Shown piece by piece: positions 1 through 7,852 of a DNA stretch of 61,971 nt. Made by a program: the position numbers and the translations under genes. This stretch comes from Miltoncostaea sp036826475 (GTDB lineage: Bacteria > Actinomycetota > Thermoleophilia > Miltoncostaeales > Miltoncostaeaceae). The DNA is taken from assembly GCA_036826475.1 (NCBI GenBank), contig DAISWG010000021.1, forward strand, positions 1-61,971. The letters run 5' to 3'. The notes below the pieces were generated by a model. That model made no database searches. It saw only the letters and a program-made list of their open reading frames with translations, and was not told the origin of the DNA. Positions within the stretch are counted from its first letter, which is position 1. The number at the start of each line of letters is the position of its first letter.

Positions 1-2560
1 CGATCCCGACGTCCACGGCCAGCGGCGGGTCCAGGTCGTAGGCCGCCACCATCGCCTGGCGCACCACCTGGCCGGCGCGCAGGGCCTCCTCCTCGGGAGC
101 CTCCACCAGCAGCTCGTCGTGGATCTGCAGGATCAGGCGGGCCTGCAGTCCCTCGTCGCGCAGGGCCGCGTGCGCGCGGATCATGGCCGCCTTGATGATG
201 TCCGCCGCCGTCCCCTGGATCACCGTGTTCACGGCCAGCCGCTCGCCGAGCTGACGCTGCTGGACGGTGCGCCCCTGCAGCTCGGGGATGGCCCGGCGGC
301 GCCCGAACAGGGTGGTCACATAGCCGTCCTGCGCCGCCGCGGCGATGGTGGTGTCGATGAAGCTGCGCACCCGGGGGTACCGCGCCAGGTAGGCGTCGAT
401 GTAGAGGCGGGCGTCCGCCCGGGAGATCCCGAGGTTCTCGGACAGCCCGAAGTCGCTGATGCCGTAGACGATCCCGAAGTTGACGGCCTTCGCGCGGTCG
501 CGGGTGTCGCGGTCGACGTCGGCGAGCGCCATGCCGAACACCTCGGCGGCGGTGGCGCGGTGCACGTCCTCGCCGCGGCGGAACGCGTCCTGCAGCGCCG
601 GCTCGCCGGAGATGTGGGCCAGGATCCGCAGCTCCACCTGGCTGTAGTCGCACGACACGAGCTTCCAGCCGGGGTCGGTGACGAACGCCCCGCGGATCTC
701 CCGGCCCAGCGGGGTGCGGATGGGGATGTTCTGGAGGTTGGGGTTGGTGGAGGCGAGCCGGCCGGTCTCGGCGTTGGCCTGCTTGAACGTGGTGTGCAGC
801 CGGTCGTGCTCGTCGACCATCTCGGGGAGCGGCGACAGGTACGTGTTGTCGAGCTTGGTCATGTCGCGGTAGCGGCCGATCAGCGACACGATCGGGTGCT
901 TGTCCTCCAGCAGCTTCAGCACCTTGCGGTCGGTGCTCCAGCCGGTCTTGCCCTTGCGGAAGGTCGGGAGCCCCAGGCGCTCGAACAGCACCTGGCCGAG
1001 CTGCTTGGGCGAGTCGATCACGAACTCCCCGCCGGCCAGCTCGTAGATCTGGTCGCGCAGCTCGTCGGCGGCGTCCCGCACCCGGGCGGCGATCTCGCCG
1101 AGGCGGTGGACGTCGAGGCGCACGCCGATGTCCTCCATCGACGCGAGCACGCGGGTGAGGGGCAGCTCCACCTCGTCGTAGAGGGTCGCCAGGCCCGCCC
1201 CCTCCAGCCGGCTCCGCTGGCGGGCCGCCAGCTCGCGGACGAGCACGGCCTCCCGGACGGCGTGCGGCTGCTCGCCCTCGACGCCGACCCCGGCGGCCTC
1301 GGCCACATCGTCCAGGGAATACTCGCCCCGCCGGCGAGGATCGAGGAGGTACGCGGCGATCATCGTATCGTGCACCGGCCGCAGGCCCCCGCCGGTGGCG
1401 CGGACCACCGACTTGGCGTCGTGGCAGGCGACGGCCTTCCCCGCCAGGGCGCGCTCCAGGGCGGCGCCGGTGCCGTCATCCACGGGACCGTGGGGCACCC
1501 CCTCCGCGTCGGTGGCGACGGCCCACCCCTCGGGCGAGACGGCGAGCGCGACCGACTCGACCCCCGCCAGGCGCATGCCGAGGTCCTCGGGCGTCGCCGC
1601 CACGGCGGTGGCGGTGGCGCTGTGGGCGACCTCCACCTCGGGCGCCGCCGCCCCGGTGACCTCCTCCAGCCGGCGCAGCAGGCTGCCGAACTCGAAGCGC
1701 TCGAAGGTGGAGCGCAGGTGCTCCATCCGCTCGGGGGTGTACGCGATCGGCGGGACGTCCCCGAGGTCGAGCTCCACGGGCGCGTCGGTGACGATGACGG
1801 CCATGTCGCGCGTGTCGCGGGCGGACTTGGCGTGCGTCTCGAGCGCTTCGCGCCGCTTCGGCGTCTGCTCGGACGCGTGGTCCAGGATCGCGTCGAGCGA
1901 GCCGTACTTCTGGAGCAGCTGCGACGCGCCCTTCTCACCGATCCCGGGCACGCCCTTCAGGTTGTCGCTGGTGTCGCCGACCATCCCGCGGAAGTCGGGC
2001 ATCAGCTCCGGCCCGATGCCGTATCGCTCACGCACGGCGTCCGGGGTGTAGAGCGTGGTGTCGGTGACGCCGCGACCGGTCGCCATGACGCTGACCCGGT
2101 CCGACACGAGCTGGAAGGCGTCGCGGTCGCCGGTGAGGATCACCACCTGCTGCCCGGCCTCCTCGGCGCGCCTCGCGAGGGTGCCGAGCACGTCGTCGGC
2201 CTCGTAGCCGGTCAGCTCCGTGTTGACGAACCCGAAGGCCTCCATGAGCGGCCGGAAGTGCGGCTGCTGCTCGCGCAGCAGGTCGGGCGTGGCGGACCGG
2301 TTGGCCTTGTACTCGGGGTCCCGCTCGTGCCGGAACGTCTTGCCCCGCGGGTCCCACGCCACCACGACCCGGGCCGGCCGCTCCTCGGCGAGCATCTTCA
2401 TCATCATCGCCGCGAGGCCGTACAGGGCGTTCGTGGGGAAGCCGTCGGCCGTCGCGATGGTGTCGGGCAGCGCGTGGAACGCGCGGTAGGCCAGGCTGTT
2501 GCCGTCGATCAGCAGCAGGGGCGCGGCGACGGGCGGGGCGACGGTGTCGGTGGGCGGCAC
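1..2560 (-). CDS. polA: DNA polymerase I, 3' end cut by window edge
   Basis: Repair and replication polymerase that removes RNA primers and fills gaps. About 853 residues are visible; the last few tens lie outside the window. The N-terminal 5'-nuclease domain shows GDRDAFQLV near residues 144-152 and the helix-hairpin-helix stretch GDTSDNLKGVPGIGEKGA near 195-212. The polymerase domain has motif A (DYSQVELR, near 638), motif B (RDRAKAVNFGIVYG, near 690) and motif C (QIHDELLVE, near 815). The middle domain lacks a clear DxE first exonuclease motif, so proofreading is probably absent, as in several other bacterial Pol I enzymes. The GTG start at 2560 is chosen because a TATCCT -10 element lies 6 nt upstream, suggesting a leaderless mRNA. 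It diverges from the malic enzyme gene. Confidence 0.95.
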   Translation of the reverse strand, partial: MPPTDTVAPPVAAPLLLIDGNSLAYRAFHALPDTIATADGFPTNALYGLAAMMMKMLAEERPARVVVAWDPRGKTFRHERDPEYKANRSATPDLLREQQPHFRPLMEAFGFVNTELTGYEADDVLGTLARRAEEAGQQVVILTGDRDAFQLVSDRVSVMATGRGVTDTTLYTPDAVRERYGIGPELMPDFRGMVGDTSDNLKGVPGIGEKGASQLLQKYGSLDAILDHASEQTPKRREALETHAKSARDTRDMAVIVTDAPVELDLGDVPPIAYTPERMEHLRSTFERFEFGSLLRRLEEVTGAAAPEVEVAHSATATAVAATPEDLGMRLAGVESVALAVSPEGWAVATDAEGVPHGPVDDGTGAALERALAGKAVACHDAKSVVRATGGGLRPVHDTMIAAYLLDPRRRGEYSLDDVAEAAGVGVEGEQPHAVREAVLVRELAARQRSRLEGAGLATLYDEVELPLTRVLASMEDIGVRLDVHRLGEIAARVRDAADELRDQIYELAGGEFVIDSPKQLGQVLFERLGLPTFRKGKTGWSTDRKVLKLLEDKHPIVSLIGRYRDMTKLDNTYLSPLPEMVDEHDRLHTTFKQANAETGRLASTNPNLQNIPIRTPLGREIRGAFVTDPGWKLVSCDYSQVELRILAHISGEPALQDAFRRGEDVHRATAAEVFGMALADVDRDTRDRAKAVNFGIVYGISDFGLSENLGISRADARLYIDAYLARYPRVRSFIDTTIAAAAQDGYVTTLFGRRRAIPELQGRTVQQRQLGERLAVNTVIQGTAADIIKAAMIRAHAALRDEGLQARLILQIHDELLVEAPEEEALRAGQVVRQAMVAAYDLDPPLAVDVGI

Positions 2561-2566
2561 CGCACG

Positions 2567-2572
2567 AGGATA
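2567..2572 (-). promoter_or_regulatory. -10 element of polA (TATCCT), leaderless
   Basis: Reading the minus strand, TATCCT sits 6 nt before the GTG start of polA. It matches the TANNNT-N6/7-start layout seen repeatedly in this window. Confidence 0.5.
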
Positions 2573-2586
2573 TCGGGGGCGCCCGA

Positions 2587-2592
2587 TATGCT
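2587..2592 (+). promoter_or_regulatory. -10 element of the malic enzyme gene (TATGCT)
   Basis: TATGCT lies about 35 nt upstream of the TTG start, leaving room for a leader that carries the CCAGGAG ribosome binding site. It is back to back with the polA -10 element in a 67-bp divergent spacer. Confidence 0.4.
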
Positions 2593-2627
2593 GAGGGCCC
2601 GGTCCCGAACCCCTCCAGGAGCCTCCC

Positions 2628-4070
2628 TTGGCCGTCACGCCGAGCGCCCAGTACAGCGTCACGATCCGCGTCGAGATGGACGGCCAGCCGACCGACCTGC
2701 TCGGCCAGCTCACCACGGCGATCGGCGCCGTGGGCGGCGACATCGGAGCGATCGACCTGGTGGGCACCGGCTCCGACACGCTCATCCGCGAGCTGGTGGT
2801 CAACGCCTCCGACCAGGAGCACGCCGACGCCATCGTCGCCGCGGCCGGCGGGCTCGACGGGGTGCGCGTCCTCTCCTCGTTCGACCGCACCTTCCGGATG
2901 CACCAGGGCGGCAAGATCGAGATGACCGTCCGCGTTCCGCTCGAGACCCGCGACGACCTGTCGACCGCCTACATGCCGGGCGTCGCGCGCGTGTGCACGG
3001 CGATCGCGGAGGACCGCCAGAAGGCGTTCGACTTCACGCTGAAGCGGAACATGGTCGCGGTGATCACCAACGGCACCGCGGTCCTGGGCCTCGGCGACAT
3101 CGGCGCCGCCGCCGGCATGCCCGTCATGGAGGGCAAGTCGATGCTGTTCAAGGAGTTCGGCAACGTCGACTCCTACCCCATCTGCATCGACTCGAAGGAC
3201 CCGGAGGTGCTCATCCGGACGATCGCCGCGATCGCGCCGGCGTGGGGCGGGATCAACCTGGAGGACATCGCGGCCCCGACCTGCTTCGAGGTGGAGGACC
3301 GCCTCAAGGAGATGCTCGACATCCCGGTCTTCCACGACGACCAGCACGGCACGGCGATCGTGGTGCTCGCCGCCCTCCTCAACGCCCTGAAGATCACCGG
3401 CGAGAAGATTGGGAACCTGAAGGTCGTGTGCTCCGGCGTCGGCGCGTCCGGCGTGGCGTGCTCGAAGATCCTGATGAACGCCGGCGTCGAGAACATCATC
3501 GGCTGCGACTCGCGCGGCGCGATCTACAAGGGCCGCACCGAGAACATGAACTTCATGAAGGACTGGTACGCCGAGAACACCAACCCGGAGGGCGTGCAGG
3601 GCGGCCTGACGGAGGCGATCAAGGGCGCCAACCTGTTCCTCGGGCTCTCGGGCCCCGGCACCTTCTCGGTGGATCAGCTGAAGACGATGGCGAAGGACCC
3701 GATCGTCTTCGCGATGGCCAACCCGACCCCGGAGATCATGCCGGAGATCGCGGCGCCCTACGTCCGCGTGATGGCGACGGGCCGGTCGGACTACCCGAAC
3801 CAGATCAACAACGTCCTCGCATTCCCTGGCGTCTTCAAGGGCGCCCTCGCGTGCCGCGCCACCCAGATCAGCGAGGGGATGAAGGTGGCGGCCGCCGAGG
3901 CGATCGCGGCGTGCATCTCGGACGACGAGCTGAACGAGGACTACATCATCCCGAGCGTCTTCAACCGCAACGTGGCGCCCACCGTGGCGGAGAAGGTGAT
4001 CGAGGTCGCCCAGGCCGAGGGTCTCGCCCGCCGGGTCCCCGCGATGGGCGAGGACCCGTACGACCGGTGA
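2628..4070 (+). CDS. NAD-dependent malic enzyme with N-terminal ACT domain
   Basis: Oxidatively decarboxylates malate to pyruvate and CO2, linking the TCA cycle to pyruvate. Residues 9-85 form an ACT-like regulatory domain, which suggests control by a small ligand. The catalytic part has STAYMPGVA (Tyr115, likely general acid), MEGKSMLFKEF (Lys170), NLEDIAAP (Glu212, metal) and FHDDQHGTA (Asp237/238, metal). A nucleotide-binding loop GVGASG follows near 270. The length of 480 aa fits short bacterial malic enzymes plus the ACT module. The TTG start is supported by CCAGGAG 5 nt upstream (2616-2622). Pyruvate phosphate dikinase is also encoded in this window, so the pair could interconvert C4 and C3 intermediates; that link is inference. 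Whether NAD or NADP is used cannot be settled by eye. Confidence 0.92.
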   Translation: MAVTPSAQYSVTIRVEMDGQPTDLLGQLTTAIGAVGGDIGAIDLVGTGSDTLIRELVVNASDQEHADAIVAAAGGLDGVRVLSSFDRTFRMHQGGKIEMTVRVPLETRDDLSTAYMPGVARVCTAIAEDRQKAFDFTLKRNMVAVITNGTAVLGLGDIGAAAGMPVMEGKSMLFKEFGNVDSYPICIDSKDPEVLIRTIAAIAPAWGGINLEDIAAPTCFEVEDRLKEMLDIPVFHDDQHGTAIVVLAALLNALKITGEKIGNLKVVCSGVGASGVACSKILMNAGVENIIGCDSRGAIYKGRTENMNFMKDWYAENTNPEGVQGGLTEAIKGANLFLGLSGPGTFSVDQLKTMAKDPIVFAMANPTPEIMPEIAAPYVRVMATGRSDYPNQINNVLAFPGVFKGALACRATQISEGMKVAAAEAIAACISDDELNEDYIIPSVFNRNVAPTVAEKVIEVAQAEGLARRVPAMGEDPYDR

Positions 4071-4074
4071 CGTG

Positions 4075-4524
4075 ATGGCGGGCCCCGACGACGAGGACCG
4101 CCCCCTCGACCCCACCACCGGCTGGGTGCGCGAGCACCTGCACCGCTACGTCGCGACGGACGGGGAGAACGGGCACGATTGGCGCGGCGCGCCGACGCTG
4201 CTGCTCACCACGCGCGGGCGCAGGAGCGGCAGCCTGCGCCGCACGCCGCTCATCTACGGGCGCGCGGGCGGTGACTACGTCGTGGTGGCCTCCGTCGGTG
4301 GCCGGCCCAGCAATCCCGGCTGGTTCCACAACCTGCTGGCCGAGCCGGACGTGACGATCCAGGTGATGGCCGACGAGATGCCCGCCCACGCGCGGGTGGC
4401 CGAGGGCGAGGAGCGCGAGCGCCTGTGGGCGCTGATGACCGGCGTGTGGCCCGCCTACGACGAGTACCGCGCGCGCACCACCCGGGAGATCCCGGTCGTG
4501 GTGCTGGAGACCCCAGGGCCGTAG
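4075..4524 (+). CDS. nitroreductase/deazaflavin-dependent oxidoreductase family protein (DUF385)
   Basis: Member of the split-barrel family that includes the F420-dependent nitroreductase Ddn of mycobacteria. The diagnostic stretch LLTTRGRRSGSLRRTPLIYG is followed by VASVGGRPSNPGWFHNLLA, the usual cofactor-binding region, then a C-terminal segment with RERLW and YDEYRARTTREIPVV as in relatives. It is 149 aa, typical for the family. It starts 4 nt after the malic enzyme stop; a GTG directly before the ATG is an alternative start. No strong ribosome binding site is seen, so it is probably co-transcribed with the malic enzyme gene. The substrate is unknown; F420 use is inferred from family membership. 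Confidence 0.85.
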   Translation: MAGPDDEDRPLDPTTGWVREHLHRYVATDGENGHDWRGAPTLLLTTRGRRSGSLRRTPLIYGRAGGDYVVVASVGGRPSNPGWFHNLLAEPDVTIQVMADEMPAHARVAEGEERERLWALMTGVWPAYDEYRARTTREIPVVVLETPGP

Positions 4525-4534
4525 CGGACGGCGC

Positions 4535-4556
4535 GGGGGGAGCGGCGAGGCCCCCC
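4535..4556. terminator. GC hairpin between convergent genes
   Basis: GGGGGG (4535-4540) can pair with CCCCCC (4551-4556) around a 10-nt loop, just after the nitroreductase stop and before the convergent small gene. There is no U-tract, as is common in very GC-rich genomes. Confidence 0.35.
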
Positions 4557-4586
4557 ATCCGCGACACGGCCCCCACCGGGTCGGGC

Positions 4587-4811
4587 TCAGCGCCCCGCCC
4601 TGACGGCGGGCCGCGACCGGGACCCCGGCCACGCCCCGTCGGCGCGCTCGCGCGCGTCGAAGCGCGCCGGGCCGATCGCCCCCTCGCCGAAGCACAGCTC
4701 GTAGCCGCGGCCGTCGCGGTCGAGCGCGTAGCGGCTCCCGTCGGGGCGCTGGTAGATCGTGACCCCGCCGCCGTCGCCGACCAGGCGGTCGTCGCTCATC
4801 GGATACGACAT
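4587..4811 (-). CDS. small hypothetical protein (74 aa)
   Basis: Unrecognised. The ATG start at 4811 has an excellent ribosome binding site (GGAGGAGGG) a few bases upstream, which is the main reason to accept it. The N-terminal half contains VTIYQRPDGSRYALDRDGRG followed by an acidic/aromatic patch YELCFGEGAIG. The C-terminus is Arg-rich. No membrane segment or known motif is seen. It is convergent with the nitroreductase and lies about 100 nt downstream of the nicotinamidase gene on the same strand. The spacer 4812-4911 shows nothing notable. Confidence 0.6.
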   Translation of the reverse strand: MSYPMSDDRLVGDGGGVTIYQRPDGSRYALDRDGRGYELCFGEGAIGPARFDARERADGAWPGSRSRPAVRAGR

Positions 4812-4911
4812 CGTCACCCTCCTCCGTTCGCGGTGCGCCCGCGCATCCGAGGGTCCCGCACGGGGGGCCGGCATGCAAGGCCACCTTGGGTCCGGCCCGC
4901 CACACCCCGCG

Positions 4912-5511
4912 TCAGGCCGCGACGTCTCCCGCGGAGGCGATGCGGGCGCCCGCGCGGCGCATCGCCTCCAGGGCCCGGTCACCGTCGCCGGGCTCCACGT
5001 CGACGGCGCGGACCGCGTCGGCCAGCACCACGACGTCGAAGCCCGCCGCGACGGCGTCGGTGACGGTCTCGAGGACGCAGTAGTCGGTGGCGAGGCCGCC
5101 GACCACGAGCCGGTGGATCCCGCCGGCACGCAGATCCCCGGCCAGGCCGGTGCCCTGGAACGCCGAGTACGCGTCCATGGCGGCGGTGCCGGCCTTCTCG
5201 ACGATCGTCGTCCCGGCGGGGAGCTCCAGCCCCGCCGCCGACTCCGCGCCCGGGGTGCCCGCGACGCAGTGCGGCGGCCACGGCCCGCCCTGGTCGTGGA
5301 AGGAGACGTGGTCGTCGGGGTGCCAGTCGCGCGTCGCGATCACGGGGAGCCCGCGGGCGGCGAACGCCGCGGCCACGCGGTTGAGCGGGGCGATCACGTC
5401 CGCCGCGCCGGGGACGGCCAGCGTCCCCGTGACGAAGTCGCCCTGCACGTCGACGATCACGAGGGCGTCGCCCGGGCCGGGGACCAGTCGGTCGTCGCCG
5501 GGTGAGGTCAT
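4912..5511 (-). CDS. pncA: nicotinamidase (isochorismatase family)
   Basis: Hydrolyses nicotinamide to nicotinate and ammonia in NAD salvage; cytoplasmic. It is 199 aa. The catalytic triad of the family is visible: Asp21 in VIVDVQGDF, Lys106 in IVEKAG and Cys145 in ATDYCVLET. Metal ligands match Asp62, His64 and His68 in RDWHPDDHVSF, plus His81 in WPPHCV. The ATG start overlaps the TGA of the site-2 protease gene upstream (ATGA), so the two are translationally coupled. No functional link between the two products is evident. Confidence in the assignment is high because both the triad and the metal site are complete. Confidence 0.92.
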   Translation of the reverse strand: MTSPGDDRLVPGPGDALVIVDVQGDFVTGTLAVPGAADVIAPLNRVAAAFAARGLPVIATRDWHPDDHVSFHDQGGPWPPHCVAGTPGAESAAGLELPAGTTIVEKAGTAAMDAYSAFQGTGLAGDLRAGGIHRLVVGGLATDYCVLETVTDAVAAGFDVVVLADAVRAVDVEPGDGDRALEAMRRAGARIASAGDVAA

Positions 5512-6668
5512 GCGCCGATCGTGGCCGCGGGCCGCCGGCGGGGCGGGGGTCCGTGCGGCGCCGGCGGCGGCCGCAGGTGACGGTCCACGTCCCCCAGGGT
5601 CACGATCCCGAGCGGCCGGTCCCCGTCGACGACCACGGCGACCCGCGGCTCGCCGGCCAGGATCTCGAGCACCACGGCGACGCGGTCGTCGGGTGCGACC
5701 TCGGGGAACGTGCCGCGCGGCAGGGCCACGTCGGCGGCCCGGAGGCCGGCGCAGCCCGCGGCGGCGTCGACGGTCCGCCGGAGCGCCAGGCCCGTGAGCC
5801 TGCCGGCGTCGGCCACCGGGACGGCCGGGCCGGGCCGGTCGAGCAGGAGCGACAGCGGCGCCTGCCCCGGCACGGCGGTCACGTCGGCGCGCATCACCCC
5901 GGCCACGCGTTCGTCGCCGAGCTTGCGTTCCGCCTCGCCGAGGGCCTCCTCCGCGCGCGAGGCGCCGAGCAGGAACCAGGCGACCAGCGCCAGCCACAGC
6001 CCGTCGGCGCCCGCCCCCGCCACGAACGTGAGCACCGCGAGGGCCACCATGCCGGCGCCGATCGCGCGGCCCGCCCGCGCGGTGACGCGGGTGGCGTGCC
6101 CATGGTCGCCGGAGCGCGCCCACAGCAGGCCGCGCAGGAGGCGGCCGCCGTCGAGCGGGAATGCGGGCAGCAGGTTGAAGGCCGCGAGCACCGCGTTGAC
6201 GGCGGCGAGCCAGAGGGCGACGCCCTGCACCTGGGGCACCCCGCCGGTCGCCGCGGCGACGCCGGCGGCCGCCGCGGCCACGACGAGCGTCGCGACCGGG
6301 CCGGCGGCCGCGATGCGGACCTCGTCGCGCGGACGGTCGATGGCGCCGCAGAACCGGGTGAGCCCGCCGAGGAACCACAGGGTCACGGCGTCCACGGGGA
6401 TGCGGGCGCGGCGGGCGGCGACGGCGTGCGCCAGCTCGTGGGCGAGGATCGCGGCGATCAACAGGACCGTCCCGGCGACCGCCATCGACACGTGCGCCGA
6501 CGTGGCGAGATCCGGGTACCACGCCGGGAACACGCCGGCGCCGAGGAGCGCGACGGCGGCGGGGACGAGCAGCACCAGCGTCCAGTTCGCGCGTACCCGG
6601 ATCCCGAGGATCCGGCCCAGGGGGATGCTCCAGCCGATGGCTCGGCCCTCCGTTCCGAGCCCCATCAT
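5508..6668 (-). CDS. site-2 protease family protein (M50) with CBS-like C-terminal domain
   Basis: Integral membrane zinc metalloprotease expected to cut substrates within the membrane. It is 386 aa. The zinc motif HELAH is at residues 77-81 and the second conserved motif NLLPAFPLDGG at 165-175, in the spacing typical of the family. Several hydrophobic segments lie at about 30-50, 60-85, 120-140, 150-165 and 215-245. Residues about 270-375 resemble a CBS domain pair, ending in VVDGDRPLGIVTLGDVDRHL, which may sense a nucleotide. The first of two adjacent ATGs (6668) is used. A longer reading would run across the tRNA-Leu gene on the other strand and is not credible. It is coupled to pncA by an ATGA overlap. 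Confidence 0.9.
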   Translation of the reverse strand: MMGLGTEGRAIGWSIPLGRILGIRVRANWTLVLLVPAAVALLGAGVFPAWYPDLATSAHVSMAVAGTVLLIAAILAHELAHAVAARRARIPVDAVTLWFLGGLTRFCGAIDRPRDEVRIAAAGPVATLVVAAAAAGVAAATGGVPQVQGVALWLAAVNAVLAAFNLLPAFPLDGGRLLRGLLWARSGDHGHATRVTARAGRAIGAGMVALAVLTFVAGAGADGLWLALVAWFLLGASRAEEALGEAERKLGDERVAGVMRADVTAVPGQAPLSLLLDRPGPAVPVADAGRLTGLALRRTVDAAAGCAGLRAADVALPRGTFPEVAPDDRVAVVLEILAGEPRVAVVVDGDRPLGIVTLGDVDRHLRPPPAPHGPPPRRRPAATIGA

Positions 6669-6758
6669 GACCCGCCCGGCCACCCCGCGCCGTCGGGGCG
6701 GGCCCCGCCACGGCCGCGGGATTCCACGCCCGCGGCCTGCGGATTCCCACGTCCCGAC

Positions 6759-6764
6759 TACACT
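6759..6764 (+). promoter_or_regulatory. -10 element of the tRNA-Leu gene (TACACT)
   Basis: TACACT ends 8 nt before the first base of the mature tRNA. No convincing -35 box is seen. Confidence 0.45.
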
Positions 6765-6772
6765 CGCCCCGG

Positions 6773-6855
6773 GGGGACGTGGCGGAACGGCAGACGCGGA
6801 GGTCTCAAACACCTCTGGGGGAAACCCCGTGTGGGTTCGACTCCCACCGTCCCCA
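6773..6855 (+). tRNA. tRNA-Leu, anticodon CAA
   Basis: The acceptor stem GGGGACG pairs with CGTCCCC at the 3' end, followed by discriminator A; no CCA is encoded. The anticodon stem GAGGT/ACCTC encloses the loop CTCAAAC, giving anticodon CAA (decodes UUG). A long variable arm TGGGG-GAAA-CCCCG is present, as required for a class II tRNA, and the T arm contains GGTTCGACTCC. It lies between the divergent protease gene and the convergent small monooxygenase-like gene. Confidence 0.95.
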
Positions 6856-6875
6856 TCGGGATACGGATCGGCCGG

Positions 6876-7154
6876 TCAGCGCTTGAAGACGCTGTGCACC
6901 TCGAAGTGCACCGGGGGCTCGGCGGCCGTGATGCCGACCTCGGCGAGCACGGGCGTGAGGAGCGTCCCGAACGCCGCGAAGTGCTCCTCCGAGTCCCAGA
7001 TCTCGCTGACCCGGAGGTCGCCGTCCGCGCCGAAGCAGACGTGGTAGTCGAGGCCCTCCGGAGGGAAGGCCCCCTGATCCTCCAGGATGCGGACGGCCTG
7101 GCCGTACTGCTCGGCCGTCAGACCCGCGGGTGTGAAGCGAACGACGATGCTCAT
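6876..7154 (-). CDS. ABM-like dimeric alpha/beta-barrel protein
   Basis: A 92-aa protein starting MSIVVRFTPAGLTAEQYGQA. It contains LDYHVCFGADGDLRVSEIWDSEEHF, with the short-strand/helix pattern of antibiotic-biosynthesis-monooxygenase-like dimeric barrels; members often have a similar stretch before SEEHFAAF. The ATG at 7154 is chosen because it directly opens the predicted first strand and a GGAG lies about 10 nt upstream. Members may be oxygenases, heme-degrading enzymes or stress proteins, so no substrate can be given. It is transcribed towards the tRNA and has no operon partner. Confidence 0.7.
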   Translation of the reverse strand: MSIVVRFTPAGLTAEQYGQAVRILEDQGAFPPEGLDYHVCFGADGDLRVSEIWDSEEHFAAFGTLLTPVLAEVGITAAEPPVHFEVHSVFKR

Positions 7155-7233
7155 GGCAGACGCTCCAGTTCGGATCCGGTCGTCTGCCATACGCCCACAT
7201 GACACCCGCGGTCGCAAGCCCGCGGGGCGGGGC

Positions 7234-7524
7234 TCAGCCGCCGCCCGGGCGCCAGGGCTCGAAGTCGCCGCCGTAGCGCTCGTCGAGGCGGGCCCCGCGC
7301 CCGCCCTCCCGGCTGCGCCGGTGCTCCGCCTCGGCCTCCTCGTACGCTCGGTCGCGCAGGTCGCGGTCGCGCGGGTGGAACGGCTCGTCGGCGCCGCCCC
7401 ACGGCACGTGGTCGTCGTGCCACCACGCCGAGCCCCCGGATCGGCCGGACGACCCGCCGCGCCCGACGAGCACCAGCCCGACGAGCACCGCGATCAGCAG
7501 GAGGATCGGGAACGAGATGGTCAC
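7234..7524 (-). CDS. small membrane protein, unknown function (96 aa)
   Basis: Residues 2-21 form one hydrophobic segment (ISFPILLLIAVLVGLVLVG). A Gly/Ser linker follows, then a charged tail with HPRDRDLRDRAYEEAEAEHR and a Gly-rich end. It is probably a single-pass protein with a cytoplasmic tail. The GTG start is supported by TAGCGT 6 nt upstream, a leaderless arrangement. No family recognised. Confidence 0.6.
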   Translation of the reverse strand: MTISFPILLLIAVLVGLVLVGRGGSSGRSGGSAWWHDDHVPWGGADEPFHPRDRDLRDRAYEEAEAEHRRSREGGRGARLDERYGGDFEPWRPGGG

Positions 7525-7530
7525 GCCGAC

Positions 7531-7536
7531 ACGCTA
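7531..7536 (-). promoter_or_regulatory. -10 element (TAGCGT), leaderless
   Basis: TAGCGT on the minus strand lies 6 nt before the GTG start of the small membrane protein, matching the recurrent TANNNT-N6/7-start layout. Confidence 0.45.
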
Positions 7537-7600
7537 CCCGCGTCCCGGGACGCCCGCCGATGGGATATGCCTGAGCCATCACGCGACGGAGGAGGCACCG

Positions 7601-7846
7601 ATGTCCGACGACTACGAGCTCTACGCACAGGAGGCGACGGTGAGCCGGGAGGAGGCGGCGCGGCGGCTCCACGCGATCGCCGACGAGCTCGCATCCAACA
7701 ACGGGCTGCAGCTGACCCGCGACGGCAAGCGGCTGACCATCGGCGTGCCCGCCGAGGTGCAGCTCTCGGTCGAGGTGGAGCAGGACGGCGACGAGATGGA
7801 GCTGGAGATCGAGATCAACTGGCGCGGCGGACCGCTCGCCGGCTGA
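7601..7846 (+). CDS. amphi-Trp domain-containing protein
   Basis: An 81-aa protein matching the small amphi-Trp family. An N-terminal SREEAARRLHAIADEL helix is followed by alternating polar/acidic strands and a final EIEINWRGG, where the family keeps its conserved Trp. The start is secure: GGAGGA lies about 8 nt before the ATG. The role of the family is unknown. The gene ends 6 nt before the convergent monooxygenase/hemerythrin gene. Confidence 0.8.
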   Translation: MSDDYELYAQEATVSREEAARRLHAIADELASNNGLQLTRDGKRLTIGVPAEVQLSVEVEQDGDEMELEIEINWRGGPLAG

Positions 7847-7852
7847 GCGGCG

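Noticed and set aside
119..4075. A plus-strand reading frame of over 1300 codons across polA and the malic enzyme gene
   Set aside because: It is a by-product of very high GC content. It has low-complexity Arg/Gly/Ala composition and runs opposite or out of frame to two genes with clear motifs.
4525..5129. Longer version of the 74-aa protein running through the antisense of the nicotinamidase gene
   Set aside because: The part upstream of the ATG at 4811 is low-complexity antisense of pncA, while the ATG has a strong ribosome binding site.
6669..6812. N-terminal extension of the site-2 protease gene
   Set aside because: It would run through the complete tRNA-Leu gene on the opposite strand and lacks conserved residues.
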